Positions 40,985 through 52,733 of a stretch of DNA of 64,000 nucleotides are shown here, in pieces; the first letter of the stretch is position 1, and the number at the start of each line of letters is the position of its first letter. The notes under the pieces were generated by a model that was not told where the DNA came from, made no database searches, and worked only from the letters and a program-made list of their open reading frames with translations. The position numbers and the translations under genes are program-made. The DNA is from Agrypnia vestita (lineage: Eukaryota; Arthropoda; Insecta; Trichoptera; Phryganeidae): positions 1 through 64,000 of the forward strand of contig JADDOH010014899.1 in NCBI GenBank assembly GCA_016648135.1, read 5' to 3'.

Positions 40985-42345
40985 ACATTTGGATTATTGA
41001 CTCCGCAAAATGGAAATGAAAGATGACAATTTCTATGAATTGATAATTATTAGATAAATAAGTGCAAACAAAAATAGGTATAGGTACCTATGTTCAAAAT
41101 TTTCAAGAACCCAAAAATTTTTATCCCAGGGGACATCATTAAGTAAGATATATATATTATATATATAATATAACCGTAAAAACTCAAATAAAATATATCT
41201 TTACATGTGTTGGCACAGGTGGCGGTAGTAAAAATACAATTTACATATGAAACACAGTGTACAAGTTACACATATATCCATTCCGTATTCGTTCACCAAT
41301 TCCATCAATGGTGGAATTGATGAACGTTTCTTTGTGTAAAGTGATTACTTAAGCCAGTCGTATGATAAGTCGTAAGCCCCATAAACACCCAAAAAGACTT
41401 TCAGACCTACTTTCCGCTGATATAAAAAATTGCTTCTTCTCTATGAGACATCTTAAATAGCGATGGGTCCGCTCTGTACCAAGTACTATAATGTAGTACT
41501 ACATTATACGGAAGTGCACACTACATACTACACACATCTCAAACTTCAAATAACATACTTCAAACAGAACTTTTTTTAAGTGCACTATATAAACTACACA
41601 CACCTCACACTTCATACAGAGCACTTTAATGTGCACACTACAAACTACAAATTGAAGTGTGACTTTTTCAATATGTGAAATTTTTTGCCGATATATTTGC
41701 GAAGTTGATGTAAATAAAAATAAATAATTGACGGAGTTTTGATGTGGATAAAGAAATCTCTGGAAACTGAAACAACCCCTCCCTTCCATGGATTTGAAAA
41801 TTTTGTAGTAGTACCTACGTTTGTAGGTACTTCATGTAGGTCATTGTAGTAGATACAATTTTGTAGTACTAAAATAAGTGCACTTCATGTAGTTTATTCA
41901 AGTAAATGAAGTGTGTTAAGTTTCGGTATCTACTACATATGTAGAAAACACTTTGGTGAACGTGTGCATGTCATAGTCTTCATTTTTAAATGTAGTTTTT
42001 CCCATGAAATTGCATGAAATTAATGTATATTATAGATGTCTCACAGAGACGAAACTGTAGTTTTTTTATGGGAAAGTAGGTATAGAAGTCTTTTTGGGTG
42101 TACATAAGACTTATGAACTATCTTATGGTTGGCTTAAGTGATCACTTTACACAATGTAACATTCGCCATTTCCACCCATGATATAATATACCATGCCTAC
42201 TAATTTTTGGAAGTTGTATATATTTGAATTACATGCCACACTTTATATATGCATTGATTAATAATGTCTTTGTGACATGAAATCCAGTACTGTTCTGAAA
42301 GATTTGAACAAACTCAAAATATTCAAAATAAGCATGCACTTTATC
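40985..42345. mobile_element. 1.35-kb foldback element of family F
   Basis: Outer arms (GTTCAAAATTTTCAAGAACC near 41092 versus GAAAGATTTGAAC near 42298) and inner arms (41195-41405 versus 42050-42245: TTTCCACCCATG..., GGCTTAAGTGATCACTT, AGTCTTTTTGGGTG) are inverted copies. The loop (41460-41990) is rich in ACTACA and CACTTCA repeats of irregular spacing. No ORF of coding appearance. Confidence 0.65.
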
Positions 42346-43993
42346 TGATCTTTTTGATCTTTGAATGGATTTGGTCTGAGTTGCTACAGATGAAGGAGAT
42401 TGCAATGAGCCTTGACTCAGATCTAAAGAAATGTATTTTATTTCTCTTTATAACACTTTCACACAAAATGATTCACAGATTGACTCCTTGATCGGATCTG
42501 AAGAGAAAAACTTTTCTTGTGTCATACCAGTCATAAATAAGTCACAAAAAGGTAATAAAATAACAGATATATTTTTTTGAAGCTTTTGTAGTTTTGCTGC
42601 ATTAACAAGTGTCTAAAGGACGCCAGATGATGCCCTCCTTCGACTTCATAAATAATTCGAGCGCCGTCCGCCGGATGGTGCTTTAACAATATAAATAATT
42701 TTCATGAAATGCGCCACTTTTCTACTCTTTGTCATCTACATCCATGGATTCTTGAACATATTTTACATCACCTATCCAGTGAGCTGGAGACCAACCCTGG
42801 ATTCGATATTAAATACATGGCCTCTTACGTTGGCACCTTTGTAGCATTACGTTTCTCTTTCTCCCTCTCCGAAGCTAATAACATTTTTCTTCGAATTCGT
42901 ACATTACCTAACCATTAAAATTAAAATAAATTCAACGCCAAGCATTCAGTGGGCAAGATAAATAAATTATTTAATTAATTAGTTTATAGCTTTTATATAC
43001 ACTTTCAAGCTTGCACGAATTTAAAACATATTTCATGCAAACAAAATTACCTTTATAAAGATGCCGGATGTATCTTTAGCGGAAGAAATGAGATTAATGT
43101 GTTTTTTTCGTTGAGTTATATTTTACGTGAGAAGGCAATTTCATTTTCGTGGTGACAGATGAAAATATAAAAATATATTTGCCCCAAAGGAAAAATATCC
43201 AGCAAACTATTTAAATGAACTATATTTGAAAATATACATAAAGAACAGAGCTATGTTTCTAGACATACATATTACATTAAATGTTTTTACTAATTTCAAT
43301 AATTTGAGGTAAATTTTGTCTGGATATCATTGTGGAATGATACAAGTTATTACTAGGGAAAGCGTTTAAAAAGTATACAGACAAATATTCCTAGCAAACC
43401 CTGGTTTAGTAATAAAAAGCTTTCCAAAAGAACTATCCCCATAATCTCTAGAATGACAATTGGCCATCGTCTAGTAGCTACTCATTTGTTCAGACTGAAC
43501 ATAGTGGACAGTAGGGTGTGTCACTTTTTTCAACTTTCTATTTTTCAAGTTTAATAGTTCTCAAAAGTTGTATTTTTATATGTTATTAAATGCTGTATTT
43601 ACAGTTTTCCTTAATACTGGTACTTTTGGCTAGCTTAAAGGCCTTAAAATATAGAAAAAGTTGCAAAATAACGTTCCAATCAGAACGATATATTTTTTGT
43701 ATTTACCAATTGTCTTAGTAATTAAATGCTTTTTTTCTAATAATAATATAGCCAGCATAAGGAAAACGCTATATGTAAGTTCATTTTGATAATCTATTAG
43801 CTTAATTACCTACCCCCGTCCGGGCAATTTCGGCTTGTTTCGGGTCGCGCTCCCGTCATGCGTGCCTCATTAGGTCAGACTCCATACCGAACTGTTGTAT
43901 TTGTTAGCTTACTTGTTTTTAACCGTCGTAAAGTTTCTACATATTATACGTAATAAATTTAAGGGTTTAATTCATTCGTGAAACGAATCACAA
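42346..43993. other. intergenic, nothing firmly recognised
   Basis: A 69-codon ORF (42709-42918) shows no motif. 43800-43900 is GC-richer. No gene supported. Confidence 0.35.
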
Positions 43994-44109
43994 TGGCATC
44001 GAATCCGTCAAGTTCAAAAGAAACCAAAGGTCGTACGAAATTACGTATTTTTGAGAAATATCCCGAAAAATTCCAAAGTACTATTTTAACAACTTATGGA
44101 TATGTTTAA
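43994..44109 (+). CDS. short ORF, possible hAT-transposon N-terminus remnant
   Basis: ATG in good context (ATCACAATGG) opens MASNPSSSKETKGRTKLRIF, then EKYPEKFQSTILTTYGYV and stop. A YPEKF-type start resembles proteins of domesticated or decayed hAT transposons, whose zinc finger would follow. That part is missing here. The similarity is from memory and weak. Confidence 0.25.
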
Positions 44110-47100
44110 CGACATAATGAAACAGTCAAGTAGTTTAGAACCACAAGCAAAAGTCATCACTTTGTGATGAATTTAACCTGCCAACCTATTACAAGAAATA
44201 AGAAATAAAATAATAATTATATCGAATATCTCCAAAAGAACTATTTAAGATTAATTTATTACTTGTGTTGTGAGAGTCACGACTGCGCCACTGACGACAG
44301 GACGTCGATTCAAAAAAATAATAATATTATTCGTATTGGAGAAAAGTTTCACTACACCCATGGTAGATAGACGCGTAAATAGGTGTCGGCTCGTGATAGG
44401 CCTGATTTGAAAACATGATAGAAATTAACCAATGAGATCTTTGGTGGAGGGGGAAGCTTCGAGAAGGAATTTCCGATGAAAGAAGTTTATAAGTAGGTGT
44501 TGAGGCGTTAACTAGGGAGTTTTTTGGAGGGTTTTCAACCGATAGGCCACGCTGGTTTCGTTTGTTTCGCGCGTTTTTACGGTATCTGAGATATAATTTC
44601 CAAAGCAATTTGTTTCGGTATTTGACAATCAGTTACGAAAGCATCCAAATTCATCGCTGTTATAGTGTCAAAATGTCAGTATTAAAATACAGAAGTATTA
44701 CAAATGCCTGCGTTTTGCCGCACTTTCGAAAGATAAACAAAATTTTAGCTGTTATGACGCCATCATACAAGCGTCAATATAGAGCGAAATAATTAACGTC
44801 TGGTTTATAGTCGAAATTTAGGGATGCGTTACTTAGTCTTGTGCTTCGATTGTTTTAAAATCATTTTTGAATTTAAATCGGGAACTCATTATTGGAATAA
44901 AAGCAGTTTGGATTCTTTTAAATGTATTTATAACCACCGAGAGAATGAAGAGATGTACCAAATGGGAAACTGGAGGAACAAGAGACACACTTATGCAGAG
45001 TCTGGAGGAAGGGCCTTCTGAGCTACGGATTCAAGCCACTACAAGATTTCAGGATGAGTACCTTTTAGTCTATATAATAGTATTGTTAAACTGTTTTTAA
45101 ATGTTCTAAAATTCTTCTAAAGCAATTTTATTTACAGTTAATATCGAAGTAGGCAGTATTTTCTTAGGAAAGATACATATTTAATTTCATTAAGCATAAT
45201 TCAAATCATTTGAAAGAGGATTTAAAATATAGTCGGATTTGGTTGTTTTGAGATTGCGTCGTTTAACCCCTGGGAGATAGAATAATCCATATATATTGAT
45301 TTCGAGTAACAAAATTATGACGATATTTTAGATTCATTATAAATAATGCAGTTAGGATTGAAATAACATGACTCGTCTTGCGATGGCATCGTTCAGTTTT
45401 GGTGGAAGCAAACATGGAGTATAAAGACCATGATATACGTCCGACAATGGGTTTATAAGTAAGGCTTTATTCCTAAAAAGGACCACTGCCCGAAATAACT
45501 CATTAGGTATGACGTTTGGTCCGAAGTCTGTGTTGTTGACCCCCGGAATTAGTTCGGCGTGATTTCTGATGGATCATGGAGTGGAAAAAGACAAGAACTA
45601 ATCCATTTTAATCCCATTAGACGTAATTCAAATCATTTGAACGCAAGAGAGGGGGCGAATGAAGTGGGTTGATTGTTTTGGGTTTGCCCCGCTTCTTGCC
45701 AAGGAGACGTTCAATCATGAGGACAAAAATCCATAATTACGTGCATATTCTCTATATATAAAGAACTAGTTCTAATTAGAGAATTTCAAGAAGTACAGAT
45801 GGGTCATTCCTCAATGGGTCGAAATTATGCCTGTACTTGATTGAAGGAAGAAACTTCTGGGTGAGAGCGCTGTGATTGCGAAATAATTCATTCTGACTTA
45901 TATGAACGGGAGGGAGAGAAAGTGAATCGGGTTATTAATTATGCGCAACCGATTCAGGATACACCCCTGAATATTGCGATTTCGTTCGGACGTTAAATTT
46001 TGCTTCAACGATATTTGAAATAAAGTATTCCCGTTATCTACACGAATTATTTTGCTCAGATAACTCGTTTAATTATTGTATAAATATAGTCACATGGTCA
46101 TAGGAAGTTGGTGAGGTAGATTTATTCACTACGCTTTGGATATCTATGAATGTATTGACACATGGTTAATATATTCTGTTCACGTGGAATGTTCCATTGG
46201 TTAAACATACTTGTTTTCATTCTACGAGGAGGAATTCACATTTTCAATTACCAAGAAATTATCTTTATACTCCACAGAGGATAAATTGCAATAATCAGCT
46301 TTAAACTAATAACCAACATTCTTTTAGACGCAAGGACCCCTAAAAAGAATTAGATGCCACTATTAATATCTTCCAATTTAATCTTTAGACGCAAGTGATC
46401 CCTAAAGTTTTGGTATACCTTTTTACATTTTCTTCGGAATGCTGACGATTTGTCGAGGCAATGGAACATACTACGTGACTATATCAAGATTTAGCTTCGG
46501 GTTGTTTATCAAGGTAAAGGAAACGCCAGAGAAAATGTATAGAAGGAAGTTTTTCATGGCCATTTTAGGGGCGGGACGATGGGGCCCCTTTAGCGCGGAA
46601 ACCGAGGATATGTCATTACCCACGGACATCAATCCTCCTTTCCATAGATTCATTTTTAAACTTGTTAAATAAATTCCTAACGAGAAAAGTGAAGTACTGT
46701 TAGCGACAGACACCACATACTCGGAAGTAGACCTATTTTCAAATTATTAGACTCTCGGTTTGCAGATAAATACAGTTTCTACCAAGATAACCAATCCAGA
46801 GGCGAATCACTGAAACAATCTGATTATGTGTTTTTCTCCAAACTATAAATTGTATATAGAAGCAGCCAACAAAAGTAAGCAAATTTAAAAACAAAATGAT
46901 ATGTAAATGTGCTTTTTCTTTCAGATATTATTCGTTTCTGTTATGGTTAGTTATTCCAGTAAATGGAAACTCTAAACAATAAATTTTATACGTATTGTAG
47001 TCAAGTCCGAGTTAAAATTATAAGTTTATTATTATCTTTGTATGTGTAAATATAGAATTTCCAACACGTTTTCTGAAATATTTGGGTTGCCACGTGCGTC

Positions 47101-47720
47101 ACAATAGAGGGGGAGTTATAGACTAAAGACGATATCACGAGCCAATAACTTCGACGTTTCTATAGTAATTGAGTGAGAGTATAGTGATTTATTTATTTAT
47201 AAATTAGGAAAAAAAACGACATCATGAGCCATTTAATAGATAATCTAGTATAGAGAGATATCCTGGTAAACTAGGATAAAAGCCATTAGGTAGTATTTGC
47301 ATTTAGAATGAAACTTGCGATAACTTAATAGGATTTTGATATTAATTAACATCGATAAGAAACATTACGACCGCATCGCGTTCTTACAAAATAATCCTTT
47401 CAGTTCATTCAAAACGGATAATTCTAACCTTTTATCTACGTAGAGATATTTATAGGTTATTATCTATTTTATAATGTGTATTTCGGAACAGTACGATCGA
47501 GATCAGTAAGAGTATTTTAGGTTGCGTATCTGAATTAGAACTTATATTAGATGGTTTATTAATTTCGGTTAGATTTAAAAAAAATTTAGTTGGTAGCTTC
47601 GGTTCGGTGAGCCAAGGCTCAACCACCTTATACACGGTTAGGTCAGGTTTTTCACATTTTTTCACATTTCAGATTTTGGTTCACTAAGTCGTATCAAGTT
47701 GTACGAGATTAAGTAGCCAA
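44110..47720. other. long intergenic stretch, weak internal repeats
   Basis: TAATTCAAATCATTTGAA recurs at 45187 and 45609 with related downstream sequence, so 45180-46000 holds two diverged copies of a repeat of about 420 bp. Several 65-95-codon ORFs (for example 44327-44608, 46439-46672) show no known domain. 47150-47250 is AT-rich. Confidence 0.35.
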
Positions 47721-47724
47721 ATAT

Positions 47725-47845
47725 TTTTTCTGAATTAGATTTTTCTGTATGTCTTTCTAATTGATTAATTAATTTGGTTTAAAAAATCTCACAGAACTTT
47801 GTTCTGAAAAATTACAACTTCACAAATATGAATGTGTTCTTGAAT
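47725..47845 (+). repeat. SINE S-I body without head
   Basis: CTGAATTAGATTTTTCTGTA, TCTTTCTAATTGATTAATTA, CACAGAACTTTGTTCTGAAA and TTCACAAATATGAATGTGTT match the body at 3918-4030. The tRNA head is absent, consistent with 5' truncation. Confidence 0.8.
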
Positions 47846-48309
47846 ATAATATTTCTTGTTTCTTCTTTGCATTTCAATTAATCCTTCTTTTTTCGTTTAC
47901 TTTTATTTTAGCTTGCCACTTCTTTTGTGGATCCATATGATAGATGCTGCTTTGATAAGAAATGTAACACTATCGTTTGCATTTTCAGACTTCTCCCATG
48001 ATATTTTTATATATTTTAATATTTTTTGTTGATTTTTATAATATCTACTTTCTTTCAACATAAATATTAGACGTCCATCTAAGTGGATAAAATGTTATAA
48101 AAGCTCCTTACTTCAGAACAGGTATTTCTATATAATTAACGATGTCGGTAGTGGCTGAGAGGCTTGTTACGTATCTATTTTTATAATTAAGTATCTATTT
48201 TTGTCCAATAAACGCCCGATTTATCTTTTTTTTTTTTTTTAGCGAAATTTAAAATAAATTAAATTTTAATAAATATTATTATTAAGTTCTACAGGTTAAG
48301 TATTTTTAT
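47846..48309. other. intergenic, nothing recognised
   Basis: A T run at about 48228-48240; no gene. Confidence 0.35.
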
Positions 48310-48356
48310 GTGTTACAGCTGTTTCGGCTTGTAAGGCCATTATCAAACAGTGGATA
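48310..48356 (-). ncRNA. decayed hammerhead core
   Basis: Minus strand: TTTGATAATGGCCTTACAAG, then CCGAAACAGCTGTAAC. CTGATGA has become TTTGATA. Stem II GGC/GCC and the palindromic ACAGCTGT stem III remain, so the motif is recognisable but should be inactive. Confidence 0.5.
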
Positions 48357-48526
48357 TACCACGTACAAACGACTTATTTATTTTTACTCGGTGATGATAT
48401 ATTTGCCCGATTTATCGGCAATGATATGAAAATTTACGACACTTATAATTTTGTTCTAAACATTATTTATAATTTTTTGCGTATTGTGTAATCATATTAC
48501 ACTAGAGCTCTCTACCGAGGTCAACA

Positions 48527-48637
48527 ATGACTGTAACGGACAGGATGAATGATAGCCCTGAAAAGAGCCTCCTCAAAGAAGATGACATTGCCGAGTTCCA
48601 TGGTTCGCTGCGGACACCGATCAAGGTGGACCTGTGA
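48527..48637 (+). CDS. short ORF of coding appearance, 36 codons
   Basis: ATG in a good context (TCAACAATGA) opens MTVTDRMNDSPEKSLLKEDD, then IAEFHGSLRTPIKVDL and stop. Balanced codon use and GC content differ from the AT-rich flanks. No domain recognised. It could be an exon or a transposon leader ORF. Confidence 0.2.
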   Translation: MTVTDRMNDSPEKSLLKEDDIAEFHGSLRTPIKVDL

Positions 48638-48903
48638 CGTCATCTTATTCACGGGCGACCGGGCAGGACGCCGGTGCGTCATCACCACCCTGAGGACCGT
48701 AAAGACGGGTCCTATGCTTTGATAAATTTGTGAACAAATTTATGTATAAAAATTTATGAAAATAAAATAGCTGTGACATGTTTTAAATTATTACAAATTA
48801 TTGTAAGAACCTAAATATTGACATATATGAATGTACTTTGTCACATGTTTATTTTCAATAAACGAGAAAATCGCTGTTGCGATAGACCGGGGTGGTGAGT
48901 GTA

Positions 48904-49070
48904 GCCAACTGTATGGCATAAAGACAGATATAAGAAATATTATTGAATATTTCCGAGTGACGGCCAACTGTATGGCGGAAAGACAGATACAGGAAATATT
49001 ATTTCCTACGGCTAACTGTATGGCCTGACAGACAGAATTACGAAATATTGTTTAATATTTCAACATATGT
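48904..49070 (+). repeat. tandem repeat, three irregular units
   Basis: GCCAACTGTATGGC plus AAGACAGATA and GAAATATT recur at 48904, 48963 and 49011; unit lengths are about 59, 48 and 60 bases. Confidence 0.8.
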
Positions 49071-49876
49071 ATCCGAGGACAGAGAGTTGGTATGCGAAGG
49101 AAAAACGGGCTGCAGACCGATTGTTTCCGATAAGTCGCGAAGCCATATCTTGTCAGATCTCGGAGAAATCTACATATAACTAACAGTGTTTTATAGGCCT
49201 AGCGACGGGGCTCATCACTAATAAGGTCCCGGGCGCGACAGCCACCGAAAAACGGTATTTGTACCAACAAATACGAGAATTTTCGACCCAAAATTGATTT
49301 TCTTATATTTACGAAAAACGAGGGTTTTTTCAATGAAATTGGTATCAAACCATAATATTTTTGCTAAACAAAGCCATTTAGACTAAAATCTGAAAGAAAA
49401 TCATGTAAATAAAAAAGTAAAATTTTTCACATTTTTTACGTAACCACTATCAGCAGTGGTCCAATGTCGATAAGGGTCATTTTTCAGTCAAAACTTTGAA
49501 ACTGTCTTACAGACGCTACAACAGCCGGATCAACTTAAAATATTTTTTGTTGAATTCCTTGCATAAGAATCTATCCATTTTACATGTTTTTACATAACTA
49601 CCTTGTCAGGGGCGCACCTGAAAAATAAATGAAAATTAATTTTTTGCGACCCACTTTGAAATATTTATAAATGACTGAAATTTTATTGTACATAACTAAA
49701 ACTGATATCAAAAGTTACACCCATATGGGCTCTTTATAAACTGCATTAACAAACATGTATAAACCATAGTTAACAAATTTTATAAATTTAATTGTGAAAT
49801 TTTCCTGAGCAAATACCGCTGCGATCGGTATATATTTTTTGATAAAAAATTAACTTCGGTCTTGCGGGTCCAGGCA
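49071..49876. other. intergenic, possible LTR or promoter-distal sequence
   Basis: No ORF. It precedes a strong promoter and may be part of the same unrecognised element. Confidence 0.3.
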
Positions 49877-49924
49877 ATCACGTCATGCTATAAGCAAGAC
49901 ATAGCACCATGTAAATGACGTGAT
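49877..49924. promoter_or_regulatory. ATCACGTCAT inverted pair
   Basis: ATCACGTCAT at 49877-49886 is exactly mirrored by ATGACGTGAT at 49915-49924. Each arm has a CRE/ATF-like ACGTCA half. The pair lies about 160 bp upstream of a TATA box. Confidence 0.5.
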
Positions 49925-50084
49925 GAAAACCCCGGGGGGGTGGCGTAAAAATTCTAAATAATTTTTGAATTCTGTAAATAAAACTTTCCGAGCTATTTTT
50001 TAGACAATTTCGCGGGCGCGAACGCGCGATAAAAACTCTCTGTGATTGGCTCCCGGAAATAAGCCGGGAGGTATTAAATTTGTG

Positions 50085-50149
50085 TATAAATTAAACTTCC
50101 GTCGGCGTACAGATTCATTCCGTTCTGTCCTTTATACGTCGTCTGGACC
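50085..50149 (+). promoter_or_regulatory. strong core promoter: TATA, initiator, DPE-like
   Basis: TATAAA at 50085-50090; TCATTC at 50115-50120 (exact arthropod initiator, A+1 at 50117, 32 bases from TATA); GGACC at 50145-50149 fits the downstream promoter element within a base of its normal place. GATTGGCTCCCGG (CCAAT-like, reversed) lies at about 50044. The downstream 300 bases are GC-balanced and lack a long ORF. It could be the promoter of an LTR element or of a host or viral-derived transcript. Confidence 0.6.
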
Positions 50150-50711
50150 ACTTCTTCTGACTTTTACTCAACACCTCTGACCTCTGCTCTACCTACTGTT
50201 TTTGGATTTTGGAACTTCAACTGGACTACCTGCAACCGGATAATTCACTTTTGTGAATATTTAGAACAACCACTGTCAGCGGGTTTACGATTACCGCTGT
50301 ACAGTCTTGGTCTGTTCTACGAGTCAAGTACGGGAGACCTGCGCATCGTATCTTCGCGTATTCTGTACGGAACAATGACCTTTTGACGATGAGTTTGTTA
50401 AAAATAAATAAAAATAGCTTAACTCGTAATAACCTTGATTAACCCAGGTTAATCTTCTCCTCACTCCAGGAGGAGAAGATTTGGCTTTCGCAAAAGACCT
50501 GGCATTATCAAATAGATACTGCAAAATGGTCCTGTAAGAAGCTTCAATAATCGATAAATAAGCGAAAGAAGATGCCCGAATATAAATGAGTTTGGTAGGT
50601 GAGAAGATATATATTTGCAAGTGATGAGTGGATGGTTAAGGACAGAAAAGTGTAGCGTTCTAAGCAAAGCGGAAAAATTGTACTATTGTGTATTAGTTAA
50701 TTCCTAGTAGT
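50150..50711. other. presumed transcribed leader, unrecognised
   Basis: An inverted pair around 50440-50475 (CCCAGGTTAATCTTCTCCTC and its mirror GGAGGAGAAGAT) could form a hairpin. No gene recognised. Confidence 0.3.
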
Positions 50712-50832
50712 AGCTAGTGGACGTGGCACTGGCTTTTCACACCAAGGGTTCTGGATTCAATTCCCGGTGAAGTCACATATAATGTGATTTACTTAACCTG
50801 GGTATTTTGTGACGGTAAGTTAAACCTCACGG
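50712..50832 (+). repeat. tRNA-like SINE head, decayed
   Basis: GTAGCTAGTGGACGTGG (box A-like), GGTTCTGGATTCAATTCCCGG (box B-like), then GTGATTTACTTAACCTGG and an A-rich end. This differs from families S-I and S-II. Confidence 0.5.
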
Positions 50833-51329
50833 CTTGTTGAAGGTTTAAAAAATTAAAAAAGTCATAAATAATAGCTGTTTCATAATTTCCCTGAGAAATT
50901 TCTGCTGATATTTACAAACCATTATAATAGTGTAAATATTTGAAAAACAACCAGCAAAATGCACGACGGAGCAGTATTGTTAGCACGATACATAAATTCA
51001 ATTAGAATTCTTTTTTCCATAAAAATATACAGTTTTAATATTCCTTCGTTTAAACGTCCTTCGTTGATTATAAAATGGGATTGGGCTAAGTTCCAATAAA
51101 AAATATCCCATTTGCGTCACAAGTTTTTTGAAAACAGTTTTTCATTAGAATGAGATAAGCCAAAGGTCTAGCAAAAGATTTTAATAAAATCGCAGACAAT
51201 TATTAGTCTTATTCATAAAGAGCTCAAATAATATATAATATAAATCAATCAGGTTTGAAGTAGGTGTAAGCTTTTCGGATACACATTTCAACTTTTAATT
51301 ATTGAATAATTTGTTAAAAATATATAAAA
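50833..51329. other. intergenic, nothing recognised
   Basis: AT-rich; no supported feature. Confidence 0.35.
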
Positions 51330-51800
51330 TTAGCCGTTCTTATCCGGCGTTGCACTGGTTAAGGATTAAGATGAAAATAAATTTGAAGGGGAAAACAAAG
51401 GTTGCATTGCTTTGTAAGCCTCTAATTAAAACAATCTTTCCAATTATTCAGGGATGGGATAGATAAGATGTTAGGGAAGAAAGAATATACAAAAATTAGC
51501 TGTTCTTACCCGGCGTTGCACGGGTTAAAGATTAAGATGAAAATAAATTTGTACGGGAAGACAAAGGTTCCATTATTTTGTAAGCCTCTAATTAAAACAA
51601 TCTTTCCATTTAATCAAGGATGGGTTGGATAGGATGTTAGGGAAGAAATGTGGATTTTTTTCTAATTATACAAGGAAAATATATCTGGGGAAGGGATGGG
51701 TTAGAGGGGGTAGGAAAAATGGTCTGGTTCTAGAGAATAAGTTTACAAAATTTGGGTCAGTTTGGTCAAACTGTACAGGTTCAGACTTTTTACATTGGCA
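51330..51800 (-). mobile_element. Helitron remnant with tandemly duplicated 3' end
   Basis: On the minus strand GCAACGCCGGATAAGAACGG is followed by CTAA at 51330, and the same end recurs at 51496 (period about 166), each with TTAGAGGCTTAC-type sequence behind it. CTAA fits the CTRR rule. Further in, AATAAGTTTACAAAATTTGG and TCAAACTGTACAG match the minisatellite unit of the Helitron at 32221-32842. The 5' TC end was not found. Confidence 0.7.
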
Positions 51801-52538
51801 GATGTGTTATGCGTGTCGCGAGATATATGCTTTGATTGAATTTGAAGCGAAGTGAAATGAAAGTTGCGTGTTTGTGGGAAGATCAATGCCCATCTGTCGA
51901 AACATGGTCTGGCATATTCATGTATAGTCAGTCACTGAAGGCATGCTACGTGAATCAAATACAGTGTGGATGTATGTGGCAAGCTAAGACAGGAGGAGAT
52001 ACAGAATGACAAATAAGTGCTTACAATTTATACTGTCGATTTCTTGAAGAAAATGTTGTACAATAATAAAGGACGGGGTGAAATGAGTACATGGAGTAGG
52101 TTACGGTGGTCGGCGAAAGAGTATTCGTGTCGGTACCTCGCCGATCACATTCGGGCTTCTGATTGGTGGCTCGCCTCGAGCGCGATTGGTCCATTGACAC
52201 CCTCGACGGACTAGAGTCCGGGTAGGCCTAGATTCTTCACATTACTATAACGTATATGACATGATTGTTTATAGCGCTTCAACGCGTCTGGCGAAAGAAA
52301 TGACCCGCGATAATGCGTCTAATAAACCATAGACGCCCACGTCTACGTGTCAATCCCGTAAACATATTAAAAAATCAGGTTAATTATTTTTACGTTTTTT
52401 TTCCACACCTGTTATCTGCCAAAATCCCCCGAACTCAAATGTCATAATATCTGAACATGATACTTAGTCTGCAGAACATATTTCAGGTTTAATAGTATAA
52501 CGTATGGCGGCGGTCGCTGATTCTTAGTTTCCTGACTC
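51801..52538. other. intergenic; dispersed repeat copy 2 at 52173-52232
   Basis: TCGAGCGCGATTGGTCC and GACTAGAGTCCGGGTAGG parallel 22173-22232. Nothing else recognised. Confidence 0.4.
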
Positions 52539-52541
52539 TTA

Positions 52542-52730
52542 GGCCGGTGTCACACTACGCCTTTGCTTTGTCTCTTCCGTCTTTTCGGTCGCGGAACGCC
52601 GATACATGTTTTTCCATACAATATGCGCTTATCAAACACACTAGGCGGATGATCGGTTGATGCATTTGCCTTGCCGATTTTACGCGACGGAAAAGACGCG
52701 GCGGAAGATCCGCGCAGTGTAGCGCCGGCC
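52542..52730. mobile_element. PIF/Harbinger-type MITE, TTA target duplication
   Basis: TIRs begin GGCCGGTGTCACACTACGC and end GTGTAGCGCCGGCC. Arms of about 50 bp include CCGTCTTTTCGGTCGCG and its mirror. TTA directly flanks both ends (52539-52541, 52731-52733), as Harbinger elements make. Length 189 bp, no coding sequence. The minus-strand ORF over it is a shadow of the TIRs. Confidence 0.85.
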
Positions 52731-52733
52731 TTA

